Both the position numbers and the translations under genes were made by a program. Below, piece by piece: positions 1 to 9,382 of a stretch of DNA of 32,857 bases. Every line of letters begins with the position of its first letter. The first letter of the stretch is position 1. The notes beneath the pieces were generated by a model. The model was given only the letters and a program-made list of their open reading frames with translations. It did no database searches and had not been told where the DNA came from. Source of the DNA: an uncultured Blautia sp. (lineage in GTDB: Bacteria; Bacillota; Clostridia; Lachnospirales; Lachnospiraceae); the NCBI GenBank assembly GCA_900547685.1, contig URHS01000025.1, forward strand, positions 1 to 32,857. Direction: 5' to 3'.

Positions 1-768
1 AACCTGAAGTCTGCCATGTCTTGCCACTGACACTCTTCCTGTTTCCTCTGACACAATAATTGTCAAAGAATCACTGACTTCACTAATTCCCACTCCGGCA
101 CGATGTCTTGTACCCAGATTTTTATTCAAACTTAAATTATCTGAAAGAGGAAGATAACAGGTAGCAGCAACAATTCTATTTCCCCTTACAATCACTGCCC
201 CGTCATGAAGAGGTGTATTGTGCTCAAAAATATTAATCAACAGCTGACTGCTGATTATCGAATCCAGTCCAATTCCTGTTCTGATAAATTCATTGAGAAC
301 CGTTTCCTCTTCTATAACGATTAATGCCCCTGTTTTTACCTCTGCCATTTCAAAGGTAGCACGCACAATTTCATTTACTGTTCTGTCACTGTATCGTCCT
401 TCATTTTCATTTTTATTACTGTCAAACGGAATAATACTGCTTACGATTTTTTTATGTCCTAATTCTTCCAGTGCTTTTCTAAGTTCAGGCTGAAAGATAA
501 TCAAAACTGCCGTGATCGCATATCCTCCGGCATTATAAACCAACCATAAGATGGTATTCATCTGAAGAAAATATGCTATAAAAATGAACAGTACCACAAT
601 CAAAATACCTTTTAAAAGAGAATATGCCCTGGTATTTCTTATCCACAACATAAACTGATATACAAAGACTGCGATTAAAAGTATTTCTACAATATCCATC
701 CATTGTATCTTATTAAAAGATGAAATTGAACCTAAATTACTTTCTATAAAATCAAAAAACCTGCTCAT
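1..768 (-). CDS. cdaA: Diadenylate cyclase CdaA (3' end outside window)
   Basis: Membrane enzyme that condenses two ATP into cyclic di-AMP, the second messenger controlling potassium, osmolyte and cell-wall homeostasis in Firmicutes. The 256 codons visible give about three N-terminal membrane helices (roughly residues 28-90) followed by a DisA_N cyclase domain. Both signature motifs are present: DGA at residues 189-191 (in LHDGAVIV) and RHR at 221-223 (in GTRHRAGVGISE). The start is ATG at 768, with GGAGG seven bases upstream. The family is usually about 270-285 residues, so only the last few tens are missing. In most Firmicutes cdaR and glmM follow cdaA; they would lie to the left and cannot be seen. 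An 84-base gap separates it from the membrane-protein gene upstream, so it may share that transcript. Confidence 0.95.
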   Translation of the reverse strand, partial: MSRFFDFIESNLGSISSFNKIQWMDIVEILLIAVFVYQFMLWIRNTRAYSLLKGILIVVLFIFIAYFLQMNTILWLVYNAGGYAITAVLIIFQPELRKALEELGHKKIVSSIIPFDSNKNENEGRYSDRTVNEIVRATFEMAEVKTGALIVIEEETVLNEFIRTGIGLDSIISSQLLINIFEHNTPLHDGAVIVRGNRIVAATCYLPLSDNLSLNKNLGTRHRAGVGISEVSDSLTIIVSEETGRVSVARHGRLQV

Positions 769-852
769 TTTTTCACCTCCCCTTTATCTTACTTCCTAAT
801 CCCTTATTCCATGATGCCCTAATTCAGAACAGAATTATGAGAGCTCAATATC

Positions 853-1884
853 TTATAAATCTTTTAAAGACTCCTCTAACTGTTTTTCAAAGTTAAAGTT
901 TTCTTCGCTTACTCTTTCCACAGGAGTTGCTTCTTTCTGATTTTTATCTTCTTTCTTTTCGAATTCAGTTGATATCTTCTTAATGCTTTTTTTCTTCTGT
1001 GCTACAATAGACTTTGGAACCGCTTTTACATAATACACATATTCATCATCTTCAAACTGCGTATGCTCACTTCTGGAATAATCCACTCCCAATACTGCAA
1101 ATTCAATAATAAATCCAATAAGCACAGAAAGAACCGCTGCCAAAATCACGCCCGGAATATTCACATCCACGCTAAGGAACATACCGCCTAAGACTGTAAT
1201 AACTATGTAAACAACTGCACCTGCTATATTTGCTACTTTCCATGAATAATCAAAAGAACATCTGGAAATCAAATAAACCGTCATTAATACAATAATAAAT
1301 GCTACAATTGTAATCCACATTTCTTGATTTTTCATAAGTCCATCTAACAAAAGCTGAAGTTTTTGAATAATTTCTGTTTCTTTCCCCTGAAGAACTGCGC
1401 TTTTCTCCTGTACCACCTGTATAAAGGAATATAAAACAACACCACAGCATGCCGGTACTGCACAAGACGGTCCTCTTAAAAGTCCGCTGCCAATAGGTAC
1501 TGCTACAGGAATTTTAAAGGTAAAGGCTACCGGTGTTAAAACAAGAGCCAGATTATCCTGTGATGTAAATCTTAAAAATAACATGAGTAATAATAAAATT
1601 AAAAGTCCTGCAAATCCTGCCACTTCAATTCCAATGGCATAACAGTGTACAATAATCATAATACAGCCGATTACTGTCATTGCATTAATCGGAAGAACCG
1701 CACAGATAATTGCCAAAATCAAAACCACAAAAATATTATTCAGCGGTTTCATAAATCCTAAACTGGTATTAATTCCCTGAAACAAAAGAAATCCTAATAA
1801 AAATTTCAAAAGGGAAAGCACAATCATATCATGTTCACTGTAAAAAGCTTTTATTTTCTGTTTTAATTCTAATAATACTGTCAT
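853..1884 (-). CDS. Conserved polytopic membrane protein, function unknown
   Basis: 343 residues. About eight hydrophobic helices fill residues 20-265, followed by a charged cytoplasmic-looking tail of about 75 residues that begins with the acidic/aromatic stretch EDDEYVYYVKAVPK and ends in a Lys/Glu-rich segment. A Cys/Pro/Gly-rich loop (GLLRGPSCAVPACCG, about residues 135-150) lies between helices and could be a functional site. I recognise no named family; a transporter-like or scaffold role would be a guess. The start overlaps the stop of the upstream gene as ATGA (1881-1884), which indicates translational coupling. cdaA follows 84 bases downstream. Position between comF and cdaA suggests an envelope-related job, but that is inference only. 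Confidence 0.8.
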   Translation of the reverse strand: MTVLLELKQKIKAFYSEHDMIVLSLLKFLLGFLLFQGINTSLGFMKPLNNIFVVLILAIICAVLPINAMTVIGCIMIIVHCYAIGIEVAGFAGLLILLLLMLFLRFTSQDNLALVLTPVAFTFKIPVAVPIGSGLLRGPSCAVPACCGVVLYSFIQVVQEKSAVLQGKETEIIQKLQLLLDGLMKNQEMWITIVAFIIVLMTVYLISRCSFDYSWKVANIAGAVVYIVITVLGGMFLSVDVNIPGVILAAVLSVLIGFIIEFAVLGVDYSRSEHTQFEDDEYVYYVKAVPKSIVAQKKKSIKKISTEFEKKEDKNQKEATPVERVSEENFNFEKQLEESLKDL

Positions 1885-2312
1885 GACTGCCCTCTCCTTC
1901 CTGCAATTTTTCCATTTCTTTTTTCTTCTCTGTCGTACATTTTTTTCATTTGATTTAATCCTTTATAATATTTTTGTATTCCTTTTTGAGCTCTGGAATA
2001 TTTTACAGAGCAACATATATATGTCAAAATACTATATCCGACAAGCATAATCAAATACATACCAACAATTTTTACAGTAAACAGCGCTAAATTCATTCGA
2101 TGAATATTTTCCATCAGATACTCACTATTATATCCCAAATAAACCAGCAGCAATATACCATAAGCAATTGTTGTCAAAAAAAAGTTTTTTATCAGTGCCA
2201 ACCCAATATAATCACTGCGATAATAATTGCTGATAGCTAAATGGCGCTTTCCTTCTCCTGACTCGTACAGGGCCAATTTATGCATTTTTTTAATTTTTTG
2301 ATTATTTAGCAT
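1881..2312 (-). CDS. Small two-helix membrane protein, function unknown
   Basis: 143 residues from the ATG at 2312. Two hydrophobic helices (about residues 45-65 and 80-105) are flanked by a basic N-terminus and a very basic C-terminal tail (YSRAQKGIQKYYKGLNQMKK). No recognised family. The frame is open up to 2360 (159 residues), but I chose 2312: it has GAGG at good spacing, and a consensus-like promoter ends only five bases before the 2360 codon, so an mRNA from that promoter would start at about that codon. The stop overlaps the start of the next membrane protein by four bases, so the two are very likely co-translated and may form a complex. Confidence 0.7.
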   Translation of the reverse strand: MLNNQKIKKMHKLALYESGEGKRHLAISNYYRSDYIGLALIKNFFLTTIAYGILLLVYLGYNSEYLMENIHRMNLALFTVKIVGMYLIMLVGYSILTYICCSVKYSRAQKGIQKYYKGLNQMKKMYDREEKRNGKIAGRRGQS

Positions 2313-2365
2313 AAAATACCTCTTTTCCTGTTTTCCCTTCAAAAACTTATAATCATACATACTGC

Positions 2366-2395
2366 ATTATATCATACTCAAAGGAATCTTATCAA
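2366..2395 (-). promoter_or_regulatory. Promoter for the membrane-protein pair (and possibly cdaA)
   Basis: Minus-strand TTGATA (2390-2395), 18-base spacer, TATAAT (2366-2371), with TG one base before the -10 (extended -10). It lies in the 41-base gap after comF, so the downstream genes can be transcribed apart from mreB-recD2-comF. Confidence 0.7.
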
Positions 2396-2401
2396 GACTT
2401 T

Positions 2402-3106
2402 TCAGCTATCTGCACCAATGGCAATGGTAAGAAAAAAAATTTTTTGTGCGCCCATCCTTTTCAGTTCCTTTGCAGCCTCTTCTATCGTACTTCCTGTTGT
2501 ATAAATATCATCTACCAGAAGTATATTTTCTCCATTTAATTTTTTTCGGACAGCAAAAGCATTTTTCATATTTTTCTGTCTTTCCTGATGATTTAATTCC
2601 TTTTGAGGCTTTGTATTTTTCTGTCTTTTTAAAATTTTCTCATCCACAGGTATTCCTAATTTTTTCCCCAAGGCACTTGCAATAATACTTGCCTGATTAT
2701 ATCCTCGTTTTTCCAATCTGCGCGGATGAAGTGGAATCGGAATAATAATATCTATCTCCCATTTTTCTATTTTCTCTCTGGAATAACAGGCGGCGAACTC
2801 ACCATAGAAGGAACCATACTCTTGACGTTTTCCATACTTTAATTGAAATAAAGAATTTTGAAGAAGGGTGCTGTAAGGAAAAATTCCCATTCCCTGTTGA
2901 AATTGACGTATTTTCCTGCAATCTTTACAATATTCCTGCTCTGCCTTTTTAAGTGGCTTAGAACAGCAGAAACATCTTGGTCCATAGATAGGTCTTAATT
3001 TTTCTTTACACGTATCACAAGTTTTCTTTCCCCAAGGCACTGTGATTTCATGACAAACAGGACAGTGCCTTGGATATAAAATATCTAAAAATAAATTTCT
3101 TTTCAA
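2402..3106 (-). CDS. comF: ComF family protein (phosphoribosyltransferase fold)
   Basis: Cytoplasmic protein of 234 residues with the ComF layout. An N-terminal four-cysteine zinc module (CPVC at about 15-18, CDTC at about 30-33, then CFCC and CKDC pairs) is followed by a type I phosphoribosyltransferase domain with the PRPP-binding signature ENILLVDDIYTTGST near residues 194-208. In Bacillus, ComF acts with the ComFA helicase in uptake of transforming DNA; its exact activity is unsettled. The start overlaps the stop of recD2 (3103-3106, ATGA), so the two are coupled. No comFA is visible; the partner helicase here may be RecD2, which is speculation from proximity alone. Confidence 0.92.
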   Translation of the reverse strand: MKRNLFLDILYPRHCPVCHEITVPWGKKTCDTCKEKLRPIYGPRCFCCSKPLKKAEQEYCKDCRKIRQFQQGMGIFPYSTLLQNSLFQLKYGKRQEYGSFYGEFAACYSREKIEKWEIDIIIPIPLHPRRLEKRGYNQASIIASALGKKLGIPVDEKILKRQKNTKPQKELNHQERQKNMKNAFAVRKKLNGENILLVDDIYTTGSTIEEAAKELKRMGAQKIFFLTIAIGADS

Positions 3107-5337
3107 TGACTCTCCTTTATTCTCAAATCAAGAGTCGTATATCGACTTTGCTCCATTTTATTATTTTCCATTTCTGCAAAAACTTTCTCATCACCTACCA
3201 AAGTAACACATTTTCTGGCTCTGGTAACTGCTGTATAGAGGAGATTTCTGTTCATTAGCATCTTAGGTCCAGACAAAAGAGGAATAATCACCGCCGGATA
3301 TTCACTTCCCTGTGCTTTATGAATGGTAATTGCATAGGCAAGTTCTAATTCTTCCAGTTGCTTAAAACTATATTCCACAAATCTGCGTTCGTCAAATTCT
3401 ACCGTAATAGTTTCCGCAAAAGTATTGATTTCCTTTATAATTCCTGTATCACCATTAAAAACTCCCACACCTTTTTCCACAGGAATGCCATAAAGTCCTC
3501 TGATTTCCCATTCCAGCTGATAGTTATTTTTAATCTGCATGACTTTATCCCCTTCTCTGAAAAGTCCTCTGCCATGCTCTTTTTCCTTTTTCTCCTTAGA
3601 TGGAGGATTCAAATATTGCTGCAGAATAACATTTAACCGCTCTACACCTAAAAGTCCTTTTCTCATAGGTGTCAGCACCTGAATATCATAAGGCTCTGCA
3701 TCTACAAACTTAGGCATTTTCTTCTGAATAAGTGTAATCACGACACTAATAATTACATTTGCATCATACCGTTTCAAAAAGAAAAAATCCATACTTTTAT
3801 TATCCAGGCTTACCGGTACACCTTGGTTAATCTTATGTGCATTTACAACAATGTCACTTTGAGATGCCTGACGAAAAATCTTCACAAGTTCCACAACCGG
3901 AAATTCTCCTGAAGCGATAATATCCTTTAAAACACTTCCAGGTCCTACACTGGGAAGCTGATTTACATCACCTACCAAAATCAGCCTTGTTCCTGCCACT
4001 ACCGCTGACAGTAGTGCGTGCATAAGAAAAATATCTACCATAGACATTTCATCAATAATAATAACATCCGCTTCTAAAGGATTTTGAGCATTTCTTTCAA
4101 AATGAGCACTTCCTGACTTTTCTTCAGGAGCTCCTGTAAGTTCCAACATTCTATGAATGGTTTTTGCCTCATATCCTGTAGTTTCTGTCATACGTTTTGC
4201 AGCTCTTCCTGTAGGTGCTGCAAGACAAATATCCAACCCTTCCATTTCGAAATACCGAATAATTCCATTAATAGTAGTAGTTTTTCCTGTTCCCGGTCCT
4301 CCCGTAATCACTAGCAAACCATTTCTTACGGCTTCCATAATTGCCTGCTGCTGCATCTGATCCAGTTCAATCTTCTCTGCCCTTTGAATTCTGCGAATTT
4401 TTTCTGCAATTACTTCTTCGTCTACTGTATCTTTTAAATTCAGTTCATGAAGCATCTGAGCAGTGTGCAATTCAATTTGATAATATTGACTTGCATAAAC
4501 AATCTGCTCTTTTTCATCTTTAAATTCATCTGTAATTTCCTTTACAACAACTTTTCGATCAATGGCTAAATCCACAATATGTTTTTCCATATAATCTGCC
4601 TGAACACCCAAAAGCTTTTCTGCCCTTGCCAGAAGAAGCTTTTTAGGAAGGTATACGTGTCCTTCTGCCGTTGCTAAAAGTAATATGTATAGAAGACCAC
4701 TTCGAATGCGATAATCGGAGTCTGTATGAATACCAATACGAGCTGCAATTTCATCTGCAATTTTAAATCCCACACCGGAAATATCCTCTGCCATTTTATA
4801 TGGATTTTCTTTTAAAATCCGATACATATCCTGTTTATACTGCTGGTAAATCTTAGCGCCTAAAGTCTGGGAAATTCCATACTGCTGCAGAAACATCATG
4901 GCTTTTCTCATATCTGCCTTGTCTTCTACCTGCTCTGCGATTTCTCTTGCTTTGCGTTCACTAATTCCTTTTACCTCTGCCAGACGTTCAGGTTCCGTTT
5001 CAATAATCCGCAAGGTATCATCACCAAAATGACGTACAATTCTTGCAGCCAGAGCAGCGCCGATACCTCGTATAGCTCCTGAACCCAAATATCTCTCCAT
5101 TGCCAGAGAATCCTGTGGAATGACAATTTCATAAGAAGATACAGAAAACTGCTGCCCATAAGAAGGGTGTTCCTTATATACTCCTTTGGCCTTTATCGCC
5201 TCACCTTCATTCAGGTACTGAAAAATCCCCACACAGGTAATCTCTGTTTCTTCTGCAACAAGATTTGCTACGGTATATCCGTTTTCCTGATTTCGATATA
5301 TGATATGCTCTACATATCCTTCAATCGTTTCTTCCAC
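3103..5337 (-). CDS. recD2: ATP-dependent 5'-3' DNA helicase RecD2
   Basis: 744 residues, the usual size of stand-alone RecD2 (SF1B) helicases found in bacteria without RecBC partners for it. An N-terminal OB-like region is followed by helix-hairpin-helix repeats (GSGAIRGIGAALAARIV at about 85-100, VKGISERKAREI at about 122-133). The helicase core has Walker A GGPGTGKT at 346-353, Walker B VIIIDEMSM at 425-433, and a C-terminal UvrD-like segment with the motif YAITIHKAQGSEY near the end. RecD2 acts in DNA repair and replication-fork maintenance in the cytoplasm. It begins 20 bases after mreB and overlaps comF by four bases, so mreB-recD2-comF looks like one transcript. Confidence 0.95.
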   Translation of the reverse strand: MEETIEGYVEHIIYRNQENGYTVANLVAEETEITCVGIFQYLNEGEAIKAKGVYKEHPSYGQQFSVSSYEIVIPQDSLAMERYLGSGAIRGIGAALAARIVRHFGDDTLRIIETEPERLAEVKGISERKAREIAEQVEDKADMRKAMMFLQQYGISQTLGAKIYQQYKQDMYRILKENPYKMAEDISGVGFKIADEIAARIGIHTDSDYRIRSGLLYILLLATAEGHVYLPKKLLLARAEKLLGVQADYMEKHIVDLAIDRKVVVKEITDEFKDEKEQIVYASQYYQIELHTAQMLHELNLKDTVDEEVIAEKIRRIQRAEKIELDQMQQQAIMEAVRNGLLVITGGPGTGKTTTINGIIRYFEMEGLDICLAAPTGRAAKRMTETTGYEAKTIHRMLELTGAPEEKSGSAHFERNAQNPLEADVIIIDEMSMVDIFLMHALLSAVVAGTRLILVGDVNQLPSVGPGSVLKDIIASGEFPVVELVKIFRQASQSDIVVNAHKINQGVPVSLDNKSMDFFFLKRYDANVIISVVITLIQKKMPKFVDAEPYDIQVLTPMRKGLLGVERLNVILQQYLNPPSKEKKEKEHGRGLFREGDKVMQIKNNYQLEWEIRGLYGIPVEKGVGVFNGDTGIIKEINTFAETITVEFDERRFVEYSFKQLEELELAYAITIHKAQGSEYPAVIIPLLSGPKMLMNRNLLYTAVTRARKCVTLVGDEKVFAEMENNKMEQSRYTTLDLRIKESH

Positions 5338-5357
5338 ATTTTTTCCTCTCTGTATTT

Positions 5358-6353
5358 CTATAATTTTCCGTTCATTTTACTCATCATTTCCATGTACTGA
5401 CCTGTACCTATGGCTACCACCTGTGCCGGATTATCCGCCACAATTGTATTAATTCCCGTTTCCTCTTCAATCAATTCTTCCAAACCGCCCAGTAAAGCGC
5501 CGCCGCCGGTCAGAACAATTCCTCTTTCTGCCACATCTGCTGCCAGTTCAGGCGGTGTTTTCTCTAACACACTGTGAATCGTTTCCATAATCTGAGTTGT
5601 AGCATCCCTTAAAGCCTCTTTGATTTCCTCAGAAGTCAACGTAATGCTCTTTGGCAATCCTGTAATAGTATCACGCCCTTTTACTTCCATGCTCTTTGGC
5701 TGAGGAGAGGAATATACCGTTCCAATCTGTATTTTAATATCTTCTGCCGTTCTCTCTCCAATCATCAGATTGTGTTTTTTCCTCACATGACGCATAATTG
5801 CATCATCAAAATCATCACCGGCAAGCTTAATTGAAGTAGAAACCACTGTGCCGCCCAGAGAAATCACTGCTACATCTGTTGTTCCTCCTCCAATATCCAC
5901 AATCATATTTCCGAAAGGTATTGTAATATCAATGCCTGCACCAATGGCTGCTGCAATAGGCTCTTCTATAATATGCACCTCTCTGGCGCCTGCCTGGTAA
6001 GTAGCTTCTTCTACTGCTTTTTTCTCCACCTCTGTAATACCGCTTGGGGCACATATACTGATACGTGGTTTTCGAAACGCTCTCTTTCCGATTGCCTTGG
6101 AAATAAAATATTTCAGCATTTTCTCGGTCACCTCATAGTCAGAAATAACTCCTTGCCTTAGAGGGCGTACTGCCACAATATTTCCGGGTGTGCGTCCTAT
6201 CATCTGACGGGCTTCCTCGCCCACTGCCCGTATTTTATTATTATCTTTATCGTATGCAACTACTGATGGTTCTTTTAAAACAATTCCCTTACCCTTTGCA
6301 TAAACAAGGATACTGGCTGTTCCCAAATCAATTCCAATATCTGATGCTGCCAT
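5358..6353 (-). CDS. mreB: Rod shape-determining actin homologue MreB/Mbl
   Basis: 331 residues, standard for MreB/Mbl. Actin-fold signatures are in order: phosphate 1 (GIDLGTASILVYAKG, about residue 7), phosphate 2 (VDIGGGTTDVAVISLGG, about 153) and the adenosine motif (LTGGGALLGGLEE, about 280). It polymerises under the membrane and directs lateral cell-wall synthesis. mreC and mreD do not follow, which is common for Mbl or MreBH-type paralogues, so I cannot tell which paralogue this is. It has its own candidate promoter in the 78-base gap after uvrA and leads into recD2. Confidence 0.93.
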   Translation of the reverse strand: MAASDIGIDLGTASILVYAKGKGIVLKEPSVVAYDKDNNKIRAVGEEARQMIGRTPGNIVAVRPLRQGVISDYEVTEKMLKYFISKAIGKRAFRKPRISICAPSGITEVEKKAVEEATYQAGAREVHIIEEPIAAAIGAGIDITIPFGNMIVDIGGGTTDVAVISLGGTVVSTSIKLAGDDFDDAIMRHVRKKHNLMIGERTAEDIKIQIGTVYSSPQPKSMEVKGRDTITGLPKSITLTSEEIKEALRDATTQIMETIHSVLEKTPPELAADVAERGIVLTGGGALLGGLEELIEEETGINTIVADNPAQVVAIGTGQYMEMMSKMNGKL

Positions 6354-6395
6354 TCATTTACCCCTTTCCTAAGACTTTTGTCTTGGCTCTACTTC

Positions 6396-6424
6396 ATTAT
6401 ATACAACTTCCCCTTTATTGAAAA
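6396..6424 (-). promoter_or_regulatory. Candidate mreB promoter
   Basis: Minus-strand TATAAT at 6396-6401, 17 bases from a weak -35 TTTTCA at 6419-6424. The -35 sits in the CCCCTTT/AAAGGGG hairpin (6410-6428) that follows the uvrA stop. A second small hairpin, AAGAC-AAAA-GTCTT, lies in the presumed leader. Confidence 0.45.
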
Positions 6425-6431
6425 GGGGCAA

Positions 6432-9272
6432 TCATCTCAAATATTTTGACACATATTGACCTGTATAGGATGCCGGATTTGCTGCAACTTCCTCTGGAGT
6501 TCCTTTTGCAACTACAGTTCCTCCCTTATCTCCTCCTTCCGGACCTATATCAATAATATAATCTGCTGTTTTAATTACATCTAAATTATGCTCAATTACT
6601 ACAACAGTATTTCCTCCTTCGGAAAGCCTCTGAAGAATTTCAATCAGCTTATGCACATCTGCAAAATGCAGCCCTGTTGTAGGCTCATCTAAAATATAAA
6701 TTGTCTTTCCCGTACTTCTTTTACTAAGCTCTGTAGCAAGCTTAATCCTCTGCGCCTCTCCCCCTGAAAGTTCTGTAGAAGGCTGTCCCAATCGGATATA
6801 AGATAATCCCACATCATACAATGTCTGAATTTTTCTCTTGATAGATGGAACATGATCAAAAAAAGCCAGTGCTTCTTCTACTGTCATATTCAATACATCA
6901 TAAATACTTTTCCCCTTATATTTTACTTCCAGCGTTTCCCTATTATATCGTTTTCCCTGACATACTTCGCATGGCACATATACATCCGGTAAAAAGTGCA
7001 TCTCTATTTTTAAAATACCGTCACCGCTGCAGGCTTCACATCTTCCTCCCTTAACATTAAAACTAAATCTGCCCTTTTTATACCCTCTTGCTTTTGCATC
7101 TGCCGTAGCCGCAAAGAGATCTCGAATTTGATCAAACACCCCCGTATAAGTTGCAGGATTTGAACGAGGTGTTCTTCCAATAGGTGACTGATCAATATCA
7201 ATTACCTTATCTAACTGTTCTACGCCTTCAATACACTTGTGTTTTCCCGGAATTGTTCTTGCACGATTTAATTTTCTTGCCAGACTCTTATATAAAATTT
7301 CATTCACAAGAGAACTCTTTCCTGAACCAGAAACACCTGTTACACAGGTCATCACTCCCAGAGGAATTTTTACATCGATATTCTTTAAATTATTTTCTGC
7401 TGCTTTTCGGATTGTAAGAAATCCTGTTGGCTTTCTTCTTACTTCCGGAACCGGAATTTTTATTTTACCGCTTAAATACTGTCCTGTAATGGATTTTGGG
7501 TTTTGCATAATTTCTTCTGCTGTTCCAATTGCAACCAATTGACCGCCATGCTCTCCTGCACCGGGTCCGATATCCACTATACAGTCTGCTGCACGCATGG
7601 TATCCTCATCATGCTCCACCACTATCAGAGTATTTCCCAAATCCCTCAAATGTTTCAATGTCCCCAAAAGTTTATCATTATCCCTCTGATGAAGCCCAAT
7701 ACTGGGTTCATCTAAAATATATGCAACACCTACCAGACCGGAACCAATCTGAGTTGCCAGACGAATACGCTGAGCTTCTCCTCCTGAAAGTGTTCCTGTG
7801 GCCCTTGCCAAAGTCAGATAATCCAAACCTACATTTACCAAAAATCCTACTCTTGCTTTAATCTCTTTTAATACCTGTTCTCCAATAAGCTGCTGTGTTT
7901 CTGAAAGCTTTAATTCCTCTAAAAACTCATAGAGACTGCTGATTGACATAGAAGTAGTCTCATAAATATTTTTATCTCCCACTGTCACAGCCAAAGCTTC
8001 CGGTTTCAGCCTTTGACCTTTACAAGAAGGACAAGGAGTAATACGCATAAAAGACTCATATTCCTGTTTCATAGTTTCTGAACCGGTTTCTCTATATCGC
8101 CGTTCCACATTCTTTACAATCCCTTCAAAAGCCACATCATAAACGCCTTCTCCTCGCTGTCCTTTATAATACACTTTCACTTCTTTTCCATTTGTTCCGT
8201 GAATTAAAATATCCTGCACTTCCTGAGAGTATTCCTCAAAAGGTGTATCTAAATCAAAATGGTATTCCTTTGCCAGCGCATCTAAGATTGCTCTGGTAAA
8301 ACTTCCTTTATCTGCACAAGACTGCCACCCCATTACCGTAATTGCCCCTTGAGAAATGCTGAGACTTCTGTCCGGTATCATTAAATCCACATCAAATTCC
8401 ATACGATAGCCCAGACCAAAACAGGAAGGACATGCTCCAAAAGGATTATTGAAAGAAAAACTCCTGGGTTCAATTTCATCAATACTGATTCCGCAATCCG
8501 GACAGGCAAAACTCTGACTGAAATTCACATAATTCCCGTCCATAGTATCTACCACTAATTTTCCTTCAGCCAAATTAAGGACAGTTTCAATAGAGTCCGT
8601 CAGTCGTTTTTCAATGCCCGGTTTTACAATTAAACGGTCTACAATAATTTCTATATTATGCTTGATATTTTTATCCAACTTAATTTCTTCGCTTAATTCA
8701 TACAAATTACCATCTGCCAATACACGCACATATCCGCTTTTTCTCGCCTGTTCAAACAACTTTGCATGAGTCCCCTTACGTCCTCTTACCACCGGAGCCA
8801 AAAGCTGTATTTTTGTTCTCTCCGGCATTCCCATAATATGATCTACCATCTGATCTACTGTCTGTTTTTTAATTTCTCTTCCACATTTAGGACAATGAGG
8901 AATTCCAATTCTTGCATACAACAGACGAAAATAATCATAAATCTCTGTCACCGTTCCTACTGTGGAACGAGGATTTCGATTTGTTGATTTTTGATCTATA
9001 GAAATTGCAGGAGAAAGACCCTCTATACTCTCTACATCAGGCTTCTCCATCTGTCCTAAAAATTGGCGGGCATAGGAAGATAAAGACTCCATATATCTTC
9101 TCTGCCCTTCTGCATAAATTGTATCAAATGCCAGAGAACTCTTTCCTGAGCCACTAAGCCCTGTAAGCACGACCATTTCATTTCTCGGAATATCCACATC
9201 AAGATTTTTCAGATTATTTTCATTTGCACCGCGTATTTTTATAAACTGTCTTGCCTGCATTTTTACTGCCAT
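6432..9272 (-). CDS. uvrA: Excinuclease ABC subunit A
   Basis: DNA-damage recognition ATPase of nucleotide excision repair; works with UvrB and UvrC, which are not in this window. 946 residues from ATG 9272, the typical length. Two ABC ATPase modules: the first Walker A is GLSGSGKSS at 38-46, and the second (GVSGSGKSS) lies about two-thirds along. Both LSGGEAQRI signatures and both ...LDEPS/LDEPT Walker B motifs are present, as are CxxC zinc pairs (CPKC, CPSC, CEAC, CEVC). The frame is open to a TTG at 9323, but I chose 9272: AAGGGAGA lies just upstream, MAVKMQARQFIKIRGANENN is the normal N-terminus, and 9323 lies at the start point of the proximal promoter. Upstream are two identical promoter-operator modules and a LexA-like box, consistent with SOS control. 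Confidence 0.97.
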   Translation of the reverse strand: MAVKMQARQFIKIRGANENNLKNLDVDIPRNEMVVLTGLSGSGKSSLAFDTIYAEGQRRYMESLSSYARQFLGQMEKPDVESIEGLSPAISIDQKSTNRNPRSTVGTVTEIYDYFRLLYARIGIPHCPKCGREIKKQTVDQMVDHIMGMPERTKIQLLAPVVRGRKGTHAKLFEQARKSGYVRVLADGNLYELSEEIKLDKNIKHNIEIIVDRLIVKPGIEKRLTDSIETVLNLAEGKLVVDTMDGNYVNFSQSFACPDCGISIDEIEPRSFSFNNPFGACPSCFGLGYRMEFDVDLMIPDRSLSISQGAITVMGWQSCADKGSFTRAILDALAKEYHFDLDTPFEEYSQEVQDILIHGTNGKEVKVYYKGQRGEGVYDVAFEGIVKNVERRYRETGSETMKQEYESFMRITPCPSCKGQRLKPEALAVTVGDKNIYETTSMSISSLYEFLEELKLSETQQLIGEQVLKEIKARVGFLVNVGLDYLTLARATGTLSGGEAQRIRLATQIGSGLVGVAYILDEPSIGLHQRDNDKLLGTLKHLRDLGNTLIVVEHDEDTMRAADCIVDIGPGAGEHGGQLVAIGTAEEIMQNPKSITGQYLSGKIKIPVPEVRRKPTGFLTIRKAAENNLKNIDVKIPLGVMTCVTGVSGSGKSSLVNEILYKSLARKLNRARTIPGKHKCIEGVEQLDKVIDIDQSPIGRTPRSNPATYTGVFDQIRDLFAATADAKARGYKKGRFSFNVKGGRCEACSGDGILKIEMHFLPDVYVPCEVCQGKRYNRETLEVKYKGKSIYDVLNMTVEEALAFFDHVPSIKRKIQTLYDVGLSYIRLGQPSTELSGGEAQRIKLATELSKRSTGKTIYILDEPTTGLHFADVHKLIEILQRLSEGGNTVVVIEHNLDVIKTADYIIDIGPEGGDKGGTVVAKGTPEEVAANPASYTGQYVSKYLR

Positions 9273-9307
9273 AATTCTCCCTTTCTTCCGTATATCTATA
9301 AACTTAA

Positions 9308-9334
9308 TTTGCACTTTGTGCAAACATTATACCA
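9308..9334 (-). promoter_or_regulatory. uvrA proximal promoter P1 with palindromic operator
   Basis: Minus-strand extended -10 TGG-TATAAT (TATAAT at 9326-9331) followed after one base by the palindrome TTTGCAC-AAA-GTGCAAA (9308-9324), which would cover the transcription start. No convincing -35. The whole 27-base block recurs exactly at 9440-9466. Confidence 0.65.
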
Positions 9335-9382
9335 CGTGTGCAGAAAAGGAAGCACCCGTTGGGGTATTTACTTTTCAATCCG

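Noticed and set aside
6410..6428. CCCCTTT/AAAGGGG hairpin after uvrA as a terminator
   Set aside because: No T-run follows on the minus strand; it overlaps the mreB -35 instead. It may still slow transcription, but I do not call it a terminator.
7184..7861. Several plus-strand frames of 70-110 codons opposite uvrA
   Set aside because: Antisense shadows of a strongly conserved gene, with no ribosome sites and no plausible protein character.
9273..9323. Longer UvrA N-terminus from a TTG at 9323
   Set aside because: The extra codons run through the proximal promoter's palindrome and start point; ATG 9272 has a ribosome site and the usual N-terminus.
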